This document shows, one piece after another, positions 13,690 through 25,180 of a DNA stretch of 64,000 nt. The notes under the pieces were generated by a model. That model saw only the letters and a program-made list of their open reading frames with translations. It made no database searches and was not told the DNA's origin. The position numbers were made by a program, and so were the translations under genes. Source of the stretch: Cladorhizidae sp. MBARI D1340-BT2 (lineage: Eukaryota; Porifera; Demospongiae; Poecilosclerida; Cladorhizidae). Where the stretch lies: assembly GCA_028752905.1 (NCBI GenBank), contig JAQNBH010000002.1, positions 18,508,430 to 18,572,429 on the forward strand. Reading direction: 5' to 3'. Every line of letters begins with the position of its first letter. The stretch's first letter is position 1.

Positions 13690-14282
13690 AGAAGCACCAC
13701 AGAAATTTGGTGGGTTTTATGATTAAAGGTTCCACTAAACGTGAATGTCGTCCTTCTAAAATCCTCATGGGATTGAAATCTCCGAAATGATTCCTAAGTC
13801 TTGTCTCTAGCATTTTCGTTTTACCAAATGAACTTTCACCTGTTGCAGTTCCAACAAGAAGGGATGGGAAAACCCGGATGAATTTGAACGTCTCTGGGAA
13901 CGTGCGCACGTAAGGTTAGTAGCTGCTAACTCCTGCTTGGCAGTGATGAGGACTTCCCTTTCATCATTATATCCTCTCCTGAATACCTCTATGGTATACT
14001 TTCCATGCAGATAAAAAGTCATCGGTATTCAAGAGTGGAGGTGAAGTGTAGCTAGTCCCCTCATGTTCTATCACTGCCTATTTCCCATATAAAGAGGCCT
14101 CTAACTCTCACTATAATTTGACAATCACTACTTTGAAGGTTAGTAGGGCTGGATACAGTGGAGCTTGCTGCTAGAAACTGCACTATTTTGCCAGAAAACC
14201 GATTCTTGATGTTTCTTATCAATTCAGAAAGGTAGAGAATTCCAACATCCCTCTGGTAACTGTCAGTGCTATTGGCTGACAT
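13690..14282 (-). pseudogene. Second hAT transposase relic, C-terminal region
   Basis: Minus strand. At 14282-14100: SYQRDVGILYLSELIRNIKN, then RFSGKIVQFLAASSTVSSPT, matching the segment before the hAT dimerisation domain (L..L...I..RF). At 13909-13690: FIRVFPSLLVGTATGESSFG, then KTKMLETRLRN, the counterpart of the conserved LPVGTATAERSFS..K.IKTRLRN block. The two pieces are in different frames and no start or TIR is seen. The upstream edge merges directly into a 43 bp minisatellite. Different sequence from the hAT at 48.8-52.6 kb. Confidence 0.7.
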
Positions 14283-14752
14283 GACTCTCCTGGCCCTCAG
14301 TGCTATTGGCTGACACGACTCTCCTGGTGCTGACAGCCCTCAGTGCTATTGGCTGACACGACTCTCCTGGTGCTGACAGCCCTCAGTGCTATTGGCTGAC
14401 ATGACTCTCCTGGTGCTGCCAGCCCTCAGTGCTATTGGCTGACATGACTCTCCTGGTGCTGCCAACACTCAGTGCTATTGGCTGACATGACTCTCCTGGT
14501 GCTTCCAGCCCTCAGTGCTATTGGCTGACATGACTCTCCTGGTGCTGCCAGCCCTCAGTGCTATTGGCTGACATGACTCTCCTGGTGCTGCCAACACTCA
14601 GTGCTATTGGCTGACATGACTCTCCTGGTGCTTCCAGCCCTCAGTGATATTGTCTGACATGACTCTCCTGGTGCTGCCAGCCCTCACTATTGGCTGACAT
14701 GACTCTCCTGGTGCTGCCAGCCTTCACTATTGGCTGACATGACTCTCCTGAA
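14264..14752. repeat. 43 bp minisatellite, about 11 copies
   Basis: Unit CTCAGTGCTATTGGCTGACA plus 23 further bases ending GGTGCTGCCAGCC, with minor CACG/CATG and CTGCC/CTTCC/CTGAC variants. The first instance of GTCAGTGCTATTGGCTGACA (14263-14282) lies within the hAT relic coding sequence and encodes MSANSTDS on the minus strand. The array thus appears to have grown from the relic. The last two units are shortened. Confidence 0.85.
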
Positions 14753-14879
14753 CTGTAGCAGTGCCTGCAAGTGCATTCTTCAACAACAAAACAACAAACT
14801 GGAAGTCTGCTGAAGTCAGCAGTTTTTCTTCTGCATAAAAGTGCTAGTAGATCAAGGACTTCAGACAGAAATACAGTTC

Positions 14880-17800
14880 CTGCATTACTAGCCTGACTTG
14901 CAAGGAAGAGTGCTGGTTCCATAGGCTTCTGCATCTCCAGAACCTTTCTAGCTTGACCTGCAAGGAAGAGTGCTGGTTCCATAGACTTCTGCATCTCCAG
15001 AACCTTTCTAGCTTGACCTGCAAGGAAGAGTGCTGGTTCCATAGACTTCTGCATCTCCAGAACCTTTCTAGCTTGACCTGCAAGGAAGAGTGCTGGTTCC
15101 ATAGGCTTCTGCATCTCCAGACCCTTCATACATTCCTGCATTACCAGCCTGACCTGCAAGGAAGAGTGCTGGTTCAATAGGCTTCTGCATCTCCAGAACC
15201 TTGGCATTACTAACTAGCTTGACCTGCAAGGAAGAGTGCTGGTTCCATAGGCTTCTGCATCTCCAGAACCTTCATACATTCCTGCATTACCAGCCTGACC
15301 TGCAAGGAAGAGTGCTGGTTCAATAGGCTTCTGCATCTCCAGAACCTTTGCATTACTAACTAGCCTGACCTGCAAGGAAGAGTGCTGGTTCCATAGGCTT
15401 CTGCATCTCCAGAACGTTCATACATTCCTGCATTACTAGCCTGACTTGCAAGGAAGAGTGCTGGTTCCATAGGCTTCTGCATCTCCAGAACCTTCATACA
15501 TTCCTGCATTACCAGCCTGACCTGCAAGGAAGAGTGCTGGTTCCATAGGCTTCTGCATCTCCAGAACGTTCATACATACCTGCATTACTAGCCTGACTTG
15601 CAAGGAAGAGTGCTGGTTCCATAGGCTTCTGCATCTCCAGAACCTTTGCATTACTAACTAGCCTGACCTGCAAGGAAGAGTGCTGGTTCCATAGGCTTCT
15701 GCATCTCCAGAACCTTCATACATTCCTGCATTACCAGCCTGACCTGCAAGGAAGAGTGCTGGTTCAATAGGCTTCTGCATCTCCAGAACCTTTGAATTAC
15801 TAACTAGCTTGACCTGCAAGGAAGAGTGCTGGTTCCATAGGCTTCTGCATCTCCAGAACCTTCATACATTCCTGCAGCCTGACCTGCAAGGAAGAGTGCT
15901 GGTTCAATAGGCTTCTGCATCTCCAGAACCTTTGAATTACTAACTAGCTTGACCTGCAAGGAAGAGTGCTGGTTCCATAGGCTTCTGCATCTCCAGAACC
16001 TTCATACATTCCTGCATTACTAGCCTGACTTGCAAGGAAGAGTGCTGGTTCCATAGGCTTCTGCATCTCCAGAACCTTCATACATTCCTGCATTACCAGC
16101 CTGACTTGCAAGGAAGAGTGCTGGTTCCATAGGCTTTTGCATCTCCAGAACCTTGGCATTACTAACTAGCTTGACCTGCAAGGAAGAGTGCTGGTTCCAT
16201 AGGCTTCTGCATCTCCAGAACCTTTGCATTACTAACTAGCCTGACCTGCAAGGAAGAGTGCTGGTTCCATAGGCTTCTGGATCTCCAGAACCTTCATACA
16301 TTCCTGCATTACCAGCCTGACCTGCAAGGAAGAGTGCTGGTTCAATAGGCTTCTGCATCTCCAGAACCTTTGAATTACTAACTAGCTTGACCTGCAAGGA
16401 AGAGTGCTGGTTCCATAGGCTTCTGCATCTCCAGAACCTTCATACATTCCTGCATTACTCCTGACTTGCAAGGAAGAGTGCTGGTTCCATAGGCTTCTGC
16501 ATCTCCAGAACCTTTGCATTACTAACTAGCTTGACCTGCAAGGAAGAGTGCTGGTTCCATAGGCTTCTGCATCTCCAGAACCTTCATACATTCCTGCATT
16601 ACTAACTAGCCTGACCTGCAAGGAAGAGTGCTGGTTCCATAGGCTTCTGCATCTCCAGAACCTTCATACATTCCTGCATTACTCCTGACTTGCAAGGAAG
16701 AGTGCTGGTTCCATAGGCTTCTGCATCTCCAGAACCTTTGCATTACTAACTAGCTTGACCTGCAAGGAAGAGTGCTGGTTCCATAGGCTTCTGCATCTCC
16801 AGAACCTTCATACATTCCTGCATTACCAGCCTGACCTGCAAGGAAGAGTGCTGGTTCCATAGGCTTCTGCATCTCCAGAACCTTCATACATTCCTGCATT
16901 ACTAACTAGCCTGACCTGCAAGGAAGAGTGCTGGTTCCATAGGCTTCTGCATCCCCAGAACCTTCATACATTCCTGCATTACTAGCCTGACTTGCAAGGA
17001 AGAGTGCTGGTTCCATAGGCTTCTGCATCTCCAGAACCTTCATACATTCCTGTAACTAGCTTGACCTGCAAGGAAGAGTGCTGGTTCCATAGGCTTCTGC
17101 ATCTCCAGAACCTTCATACATTCCTGCATTACTAGCCTGACTTGCAAGGAAGAGTGCTGGTTCCATAGGCTTCTGCATCTCCAGAACCTTCATACATTCC
17201 TGCATTACTAGCCTGACCTGCAAGGAAGAGTGCTGGTTCCATAGGCTTCTGCATCTCCAGAACCTTCATACATTCCTGCATTACTAACTAGCCTGACCTG
17301 CAAGGAAGAGTGCTGGTTCCATAGGCTTCTGCATCTCCAGAACCTTCATACATTCCTGCATTACTAGCCTGACCTGCAAGGAAGAGTGCTGGTTCCATAG
17401 GCTTCTGCATCTCCAGAACCTTCATACATTCCTGCATTACTAGCCTGACCTGCAAGGAAGAGTGCTGGTTCCATAGGCTTCTGCATCTCCAGAACCTTCA
17501 TACATTCCTGCATTACTAACTAGCCTGACCTGCAAGGAAGAGTGCTGGTTCCATAGGCTTCTGCATCTCCAGAACCTTCATACATTCCTGCATTACTAAC
17601 TAGCCTGACTGGAAGTCTGCTGAAGTCAGCAGTTTTTCTTCTGCATAAAAGTGCTAGTAGATCAAGGACTTCAGACAGAAATACATTCCTGATTACTAGC
17701 CTGACTTGCAAGGAAGAGTGCTGGTTCCATAGGCTTCTGCATCTCCAGAACCTTCATACATTCCTGCATTACTAACTAGCCTGACCTGCAAGGAAGAGTG

Positions 17801-20800
17801 CTGGTTCCATAGGCTTCTGCATCTCCAGAACCTTCATACATTCCTGCATTACTAACTAGCCTGACCTGCAAGGAAGAGTGCTGGTTCCATAGGCTTCTGC
17901 ATCTCCAGAACCTTCATACATTCCTGCATTACTAGCCTGACCTGCAAGGAAGAGTGCTGGTTCCATAGGCTTCTGCATCTCCAGAACCTTCATACATTCC
18001 TGCATTACTAACTAGCCTGACCTGCAAGGAAGAGTGCTGGTTCCATAGGCTTCTGCATCTCCAGAACCTTCATACATTCCTGCATTACTAGCCTGACCTG
18101 CAAGGAAGAGTGCTGGTTCCATAGGCTTCTGCATCTCCAGAACCTTCATACATTCCTGCATTACTAACTAGCCTGACCTGCAAGGAAGAGTGCTGGTTCC
18201 ATAGGCTTCTGCATCTCCAGAACCTTCATACATTCCTGCATTACTAACTAGCCTGACCTGCAAGGAAGAGTGCTGGTTCCATAGGCTTCTGCATCTCCAG
18301 AACCTTCATACATTCCTGCATTACTAGCCTGACTTGCAAGGAAGAGTGCTGGTTCCATAGGCTTCTGCATCTCCAGACCCTTCATACATTCCTGCATTAC
18401 TAACTAGCCTGACCTGCAAGGAAGAGTGCTGGTTCCATAGGCTTCTGCATCTCCAGAACCTTCATACATTCCTGCATTACTAGCCTGACCTGCAAGGAAG
18501 AGTGCTGGTTCCATAGGCTTCTGCATCTCCAGAACCTTCATACATTCCTGCATTACTAGCCTGACCTGCAAGGAAGAGTGCTGGTTCCATAGGCTTCTGC
18601 ATCTCCAGAACCTTCATACATTCCTGCATTACTAGCCTGACCTGCAAGGAAGAGTGCTGGTTCCATAGGCTTCTGCATCTCCAGAACCTTCATACATTCC
18701 TGCATTACTAGCCTGACCTGCAAGGAAGAGTGCTGGTTCCATAGGCTTCTGCATCTCCAGAACCTTCATACATTCCTGCATTACTAACTAGCCTGACCTG
18801 CAAGGAAGAGTGCTGGTTCCATAGGCTTCTGCATCTCCAGAACCTTCATACATTCCTGCATTACTAGCCTGACTTGCAAGGAAGAGTGCTGGTTCCATAG
18901 GCTTCTGCATCTCCAGAACCTTCATACATTCCTGCATTACTAACTAGCCTGACCTGCAAGGAAGAGTGCTGGTTCCATAGGCTTCTGCATCTCCAGAACC
19001 TTCATACATTCCTGCATTACTAGCCTGACCTGCAAGGAAGAGTGCTGGTTCCATAGGCTTCTGCATCTCCAGAACCTTCATACATTCCTGCATTACTAAC
19101 TAGCCTGACCTGCAAGGAAGAGTGCTGGTTCCATAGGCTTCTGCATCTCCAGAACCTTCATACATTCCTGCATTACTAGCCTGACCTGCAAGGAAGAGTG
19201 CTGGTTCCATAGGCTTCTGCATCTCCAGAACCTTCATACATTCCTGCATTACTAGCCTGACTTGCAAGGAAGAGTGCTGGTTCCATAGGCTTCTGCATCT
19301 CCAGAACCTTCATACATTCCTGCAATACTAGCCTGACCTGCAAGGAAGAGTGCTGGTTCCATAGGCTTCTGCATCTCCAGAACCTTCATACATTCCTGCA
19401 TTACTAACTAGCCTGACCTGCAAGGAAGAGTGCTGGTTCCATAGGCTTCTGCATCTCCAGAACCTTCATACATTCCTGCATTACTAGCCTGACCTGCAAG
19501 GAAGAGTGCTGGTTCCATAGGCTTCTGCATCTCCAGAACCTTCATACATTACTAACCTGACCTGCAAGGAAGAGTGCTGGTTCCATAGGCTTCTGCATCT
19601 CCAGAACCTTCATACATTCCTGCATTACTAGCCTGACCTGCAAGGAAGAGTGCTGGTTCCATAGGCTTCTGCATCTCCAGAACCTTCATACATTCCTGCA
19701 TTACTAACTAGCCTGACCTGCAAGGAAGAGTGCTGGTTCCATAGGCTTCTGCATCTCCAGAACCTTCATACATTCCTGCATTACTAACTAGCCTGACCTG
19801 CAAGGAAGAGTGCTGGTTCCATAGGCTTCTGCATCTCCAGAACCTTCATACATTCCTGCATTACTAGCCTGACCTGCAAGGAAGAGTGCTGGTTCCATAG
19901 GCTTCTGCATCTCCAGAACCTTCATACATTCCTGCATTACTAACTAGCCTGACCTGCAAGGAAGAGTGCTGGTTCCATAGGCTTCTGCATCTCCAGACCC
20001 TTCATACATTCCTGCATTACTAACTAGCCTGACCTGCAAGGAAGAGTGCTGGTTCCATAGGCTTCTGCATCTCCAGAACCTTCATACATTCCTGCATTAC
20101 TAGCCTGACCTGCAAGGAAGAGTGCTGGTTCCATAGGCTTCTGCATCTCCAGAACCTTCATACATTCCTGCATTACTAGCCTGACCTGCAAGGAAGAGTG
20201 CTGGTTCCATAGGCTTCTGCATCTCCAGAACCTTCATACATTCCTGCATTACTAGCCTGACTTGCAAGGAAGAGTGCTGGTTCCATAGGCTTCTGCATCT
20301 CCAGAACCTTCATACATTCCTGCATTACTAGCCTGACCTGCAAGGAAGAGTGCTGGTTCCATAGGCTTCTGCATCTCCAGAACCTTCATACATTCCTGCA
20401 TTACTAACTAGCCTGACCTGCAAGGAAGAGTGCTGGTTCCATAGGCTTCTGCATCTCCAGAACCTTCATACATTCCTGCATTACTAGCCTGACTTGCAAG
20501 GAAGAGTGCTGGTTCCATAGGCTTCTGCATCTCCAGAACCTTCATACATTCCTGCATTACTAACTAGCCTGACCTGCAAGGAAGAGTGCTGGTTCCATAG
20601 GCTTCTGCATCTCCAGAACCTTCATACATTCCTGCATTACTAGCCTGACCTGCAAGGAAGAGTGCTGGTTCCATAGGCTTCTGCATCTCCAGAACCTTCA
20701 TACATTCCTGCATTACTAACTAGCCTGACCTGCAAGGAAGAGTGCTGGTTCCATAGGCTTCTGCATCTCCAGAACCTTCATACATTCCTGCATTACTAGC

Positions 20801-23800
20801 CTGACCTGCAAGGAAGAGTGCTGGTTCCATAGGCTTCTGCATCTCCAGAACCTTCATACATTCCTGCATTACTAGCCTGACTTGCAAGGAAGAGTGCTGG
20901 TTCCATAGGCTTCTGCATCTCCAGAACCTTCATACATTCCTGCAATACTAGCCTGACCTGCAAGGAAGAGTGCTGGTTCCATAGGCTTCTGCATCTCCAG
21001 AACCTTCATACATTCCTGCATTACTAACTAGCCTGACCTGCAAGGAAGAGTGCTGGTTCCATAGGCTTCTGCATCTCCAGAACCTTCATACATTCCTGCA
21101 TTACTAGCCTGACCTGCAAGGAAGAGTGCTGGTTCCATAGGCTTCTGCATCTCCAGAACCTTCATACATTACTAACCTGACCTGCAAGGAAGAGTGCTGG
21201 TTCCATAGGCTTCTGCATCTCCAGAACCTTCATACATTCCTGCATTACTAGCCTGACCTGCAAGGAAGAGTGCTGGTTCCATAGGCTTCTGCATCTCCAG
21301 AACCTTCATACATTCCTGCATTACTAACTAGCCTGACCTGCAAGGAAGAGTGCTGGTTCCATAGGCTTCTGCATCTCCAGAACCTTCATACATTCCTGCA
21401 TTACTAACTAGCCTGACCTGCAAGGAAGAGTGCTGGTTCCATAGGCTTCTGCATCTCCAGAACCTTCATACATTCCTGCATTACTAGCCTGACCTGCAAG
21501 GAAGAGTGCTGGTTCCATAGGCTTCTGCATCTCCAGAACCTTCATACATTCCTGCATTACTAACTAGCCTGACCTGCAAGGAAGAGTGCTGGTTCCATAG
21601 GCTTCTGCATCTCCAGAACCTTCATACATTCCTGCATTACTAGCCTGACTTGCAAGGAAGAGTGCTGGTTCCATAGGCTTCTGCATCTCCAGAACCTTCA
21701 TACATTCCTGCATTACTAGCCTGACCTGCAAGGAAGAGTGCTGGTTCCATAGGCTTCTGCATCTCCAGAACCTTCATACATTCCTGCATTACTAACTAGC
21801 CTGACCTGCAAGGAAGAGTGCTGGTTCCATAGGCTTCTGCATCTCCAGAACCTTCATACATTCCTGCATTACTAGCCTGACCTGCAAGGAAGAGTGCTGG
21901 TTCCATAGGCTTCTGCATCTCCAGAACCTTCATACATTCCTGCATTACTAGCCTGACCTGCAAGGAAGAGTGCTGGTTCCATAGGCTTCTGCATCTCCAG
22001 AACCTTCATACATTCCTGCATTACTAGCCTGACCTGCAAGGAAGAGTGCTGGTTCCATAGGCTTCTGCATCTCCAGAACCTTCATACATTCCTGCATTAC
22101 TAACTAGCCTGACCTGCAAGGAAGAGTGCTGGTTCCATAGGCTTCTGCATCTCCAGAACCTTCATACATTCCTGCATTACTAGCCTGACTTGCAAGGAAG
22201 AGTGCTGGTTCCATAGGCTTCTGCATCTCCAGACCCTTCATACATTCCTGCATTACTAGCCTGACCTGCAAGGAAGAGTGCTGGTTCCATAGGCTTCTGC
22301 ATCTCCAGAACCTTCATACATTCCTGCATTACTAACTAGCCTGACCTGCAAGGAAGAGTGCTGGTTCCATAGGCTTCTGCATCTCCAGAACCTTCATACA
22401 TTCCTGCATTACTAGCCTGACCTGCAAGGAAGAGTGCTGGTTCCATAGGCTTCTGCATCTCCAGAACCTTCATACATTCCTGCATTACTAACTAGCCTGA
22501 CCTGCAAGGAAGAGTGCTGGTTCCATAGGCTTCTGCATCTCCAGAACCTTCATACATTCCTGCATTACTAGCCTGACCTGCAAGGAAGAGTGCTGGTTCC
22601 ATAGGCTTCTGCATCTCCAGAACCTTCATACATTCCTGCATTACTAACTAGCCTGACCTGCAAGGAAGAGTGCTGGTTCCATAGGCTTCTGCATCTCCAG
22701 AACCTTCATACATTCCTGCATTACTAACTAGCCTGACCTGCAAGGAAGAGTGCTGGTTCCATAGGCTTCTGCATCTCCAGAACCTTCATACATTCCTGCA
22801 TTACTAACTAGCCTGACCTGCAAGGAAGAGTGCTGGTTCCATAGGCTTCTGCATCTCCAGAACCTTCATACATTCCTGATTACTAGCCTGACTTGCAAGG
22901 AAGAGTGCTGGTTCCATAGGCTTCTGCATCTCCAGAACCTTCATACATTCCTGCATTACTAGCCTGACCTGCAAGGAAGAGTGCTGGTTCCATAGGCTTC
23001 TGCATCTCCAGAACCTTCATACATTCCTGCATTACTAACTAGCCTGACCTGCAAGGAAGAGTGCTGGTTCCATAGGCTTCTGCATCTCCAGAACCTTCAT
23101 ACATTCCTGCATTACTAGCCTGACCTGCAAGGAAGAGTGCTGGTTCCATAGGCTTCTGCATCTCCAGAACCTTCATACATTCCTGCATTACTAGCCTGAC
23201 CTGCAAGGAAGAGTGCTGGTTCCATAGGCTTCTGCATCTCCAGAACCTTCATACATTCCTGCATTACTAGCCTGACCTGCAAGGAAGAGTGCTGGTTCCA
23301 TAGGCTTCTGCATCTCCAGAACCTTCATACATTCCTGCATTACTAACTAGCCTGACCTGCAAGGAAGAGTGCTGGTTCCATAGGCTTCTGCATCTCCAGA
23401 ACCTTCATACATTCCTGCATTACTAACTAGCCTGACCTGCAAGGAAGAGTGCTGGTTCCATAGGCTTCTGCATCTCCAGAACCTTCATACATTCCTGCAT
23501 TACTAACTAGCCTGACCTGCAAGGAAGAGTGCTGGTTCCATAGGCTTCTGCATCTCCAGAACCTTCATACATTCCTGCATTACTAACTAGCCTGACCTGC
23601 AAGGAAGAGTGCTGGTTCCATAGGCTTCTGCATCTCCAGAACCTTCATACATTCCTGCATTACTAACTAGCCTGACCTGCAAGGAAGAGTGCTGGTTCCA
23701 TAGGCTTCTGCATCTCCAGAACCTTCATACATTCCTGTTACTAACTAGCCTGACCTGCAAGGAAGAGTGCTGGTTCCATAGGCTTCTGCATCTCCAGACC

Positions 23801-24205
23801 CTTCATACATTCCTGCATTACTAACTAGCCTGACCTGCAAGGAAGAGTGCTGGTTCCATAGGCTTCTGCATCTCCAGAACCTTCATACATTCCTGCATTA
23901 CTAACTAGCCTGACCTGCAAGGAAGAGTGCTGGTTCCATAGGCTTCTGCATCTCCAGAACCTTCATACATTCCTGCATTACTAACTAGCCTGACCTGCAA
24001 GGAAGAGTGCTGGTTCCATAGGCTTCTGCATCTCCAGAACCTTCATACATTCCTGCATTACTAGCCTGACCTGCAAGGAAGAGTGCTGGTTCCATAGGCT
24101 TCTGCATCTCCAGAACCTTCATACATTCCTGCATTACTAGCCTGACCTGCAAGGAAGAGTGCTGGTTCCATAGGCTTCTGCATCTCCAGACCCTTCATGC
24201 AGTTG
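14880..24205. repeat. 76/80 bp satellite-like array, about 120 copies (9.3 kb)
   Basis: Basic unit TAGCCTGACCTGCAAGGAAG plus AGTGCTGGTTCCATAGGCTT, CTGCATCTCCAGAACCTTCA and TACATTCCTGCATTAC (76 bp). A frequent 80 bp form has an extra TAAC. Shorter 60 bp units (without CATACATTCCTGCATT) dominate the left edge, 14950-15120. The left half (15.1-16.8 kb) is more diverged (GGTTCAATAGG, CTTTGAATTAC). The right half is very homogeneous and holds a 1,620 bp higher-order duplication. The left-flank sequence of 14797-14875 recurs inside the array at 17607-17685. Confidence 0.95.
17607..17700. repeat. Internal copy of the array's left-flank sequence
   Basis: ACTGGAAGTCTGCTGAAGTC plus AGCAGTTTTTCTTCTGCATA and onward to GACAGAAATACA matches 14797-14878. 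The array therefore contains a duplicated junction, meaning a large duplication has included the left edge. Confidence 0.85.
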
Positions 24206-24508
24206 CTGGAGGGTGATGATAACAACTTGAACAAAGTGTCTCACTTAGTCTGGCCACTTTAGGGGGGGATGGGGTGGGATGACTCAATTTTTTTTACAAT
24301 AAAACCTCTATAGATTCCACTTACTTCACTCTATGAACTTTGACAGAACTTTGATTAGCACCGGTGGCTAGAGGAAGCCCTACTCTACAATATCAAGTGT
24401 TTTCATTAGACACTAAACTTAATGAGGTCAAGCCTGTGGGTTGAAAATAAATTTTCTACAATTGATCTACTTGACCACATCTTGCATTTTAGCACTTTGA
24501 AAACACTC
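24206..24508. other. Dispersed repeat, also present at 24800-24880 and 43170-43350 (inverted)
   Basis: Contains CACTTACTTCACTCTATGAAC and GGCTAGAGGAAGCCCTACTC, a TCATTAGACACTAAACTTAA block and CAAGCCTGTGGGTTGA. The part after the TTAA MITE (24797-24878) repeats the last blocks. The stretch 43170-43350 carries all of them on the minus strand. Confidence 0.6.
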
Positions 24509-24512
24509 TTAA

Positions 24513-24778
24513 GGAACTGGTTCACAACACAACGCTGGCCACCGCGTAGCATTGCGTTGCGTGTTGTCAATTGACCTTTGACCTGAGCTGCCGCCGCCAC
24601 ACGATATTCTGATTGGTCCGACGCTGCATTTCAGACGCTGGATTAGTTCTAATCCAGCGTCTGAAATACAGCGTCAGACCAATCAGTATCCGCCTTTGTT
24701 GAGCGCAATTAGAGGGTCAAAGTCATTTGACTACATGCAAGGCAACGCTCGGCCAGCGTCGTGTTGTGAACCAGCCCC
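24513..24778. mobile_element. Foldback MITE with TTAA target site, 266 bp
   Basis: TTAA occurs at both edges (24509-24512, 24779-24782). The termini GGAACTGGTTCACAACAC and its right-hand counterpart GGGGCTGGTTCACAACAC (minus strand) match, and pairing continues inward to a near-perfect central hairpin around 24640-24645. The arms include GACGCTG..TTTCAGACGCTGG and their complements. It can therefore fold almost end to end. The TTAA target suggests a Kolobok- or piggyBac-mobilised MITE (inference). No coding capacity. Confidence 0.8.
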
Positions 24779-24782
24779 TTAA

Positions 24783-25180
24783 TTGTAATTAAATAGTCCC
24801 AGTGGTTAGAGGAAGCCCTGCTCTACATAAGAGTGCTTAGGCGCTAAAACTGAATGTGGTCAATCCTGTGGGTTGATATCAACCCAGCAGTCAACAGCTT
24901 TGACAGTATGTACCATTAGCACACAAAGAGGTCTACTGCACATTCCCAGGGCATGCTTCATGTTATGTCTGAGCAGGTCATTCCATTGGCAACGATGAGC
25001 TTCACTAAGTCTCTGTATGGGGAATGTGTTCCTTTGCTGAGAATAAAAATGGACTTGGATAAGCATTAAAATGACACACAATTTCTCTGCAGTGTGCTGC
25101 ATGATTCCACCTCTTAATTCCTATCACTGTCCATGCACGCAGGGTGGAGGGGGCTTAGTTGGCTTTGAAGTAGAGGGGGG
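24783..25180. other. Second copy of dispersed repeat, then unique sequence
   Basis: 24797-24878 has GTGGTTAGAGGAAGCCCTGC, GCTTAGGCGCTAAAACTGAA and CAATCCTGTGGGTTGA. The rest is unique; an 80-codon minus-strand frame has no recognised content. Confidence 0.5.
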
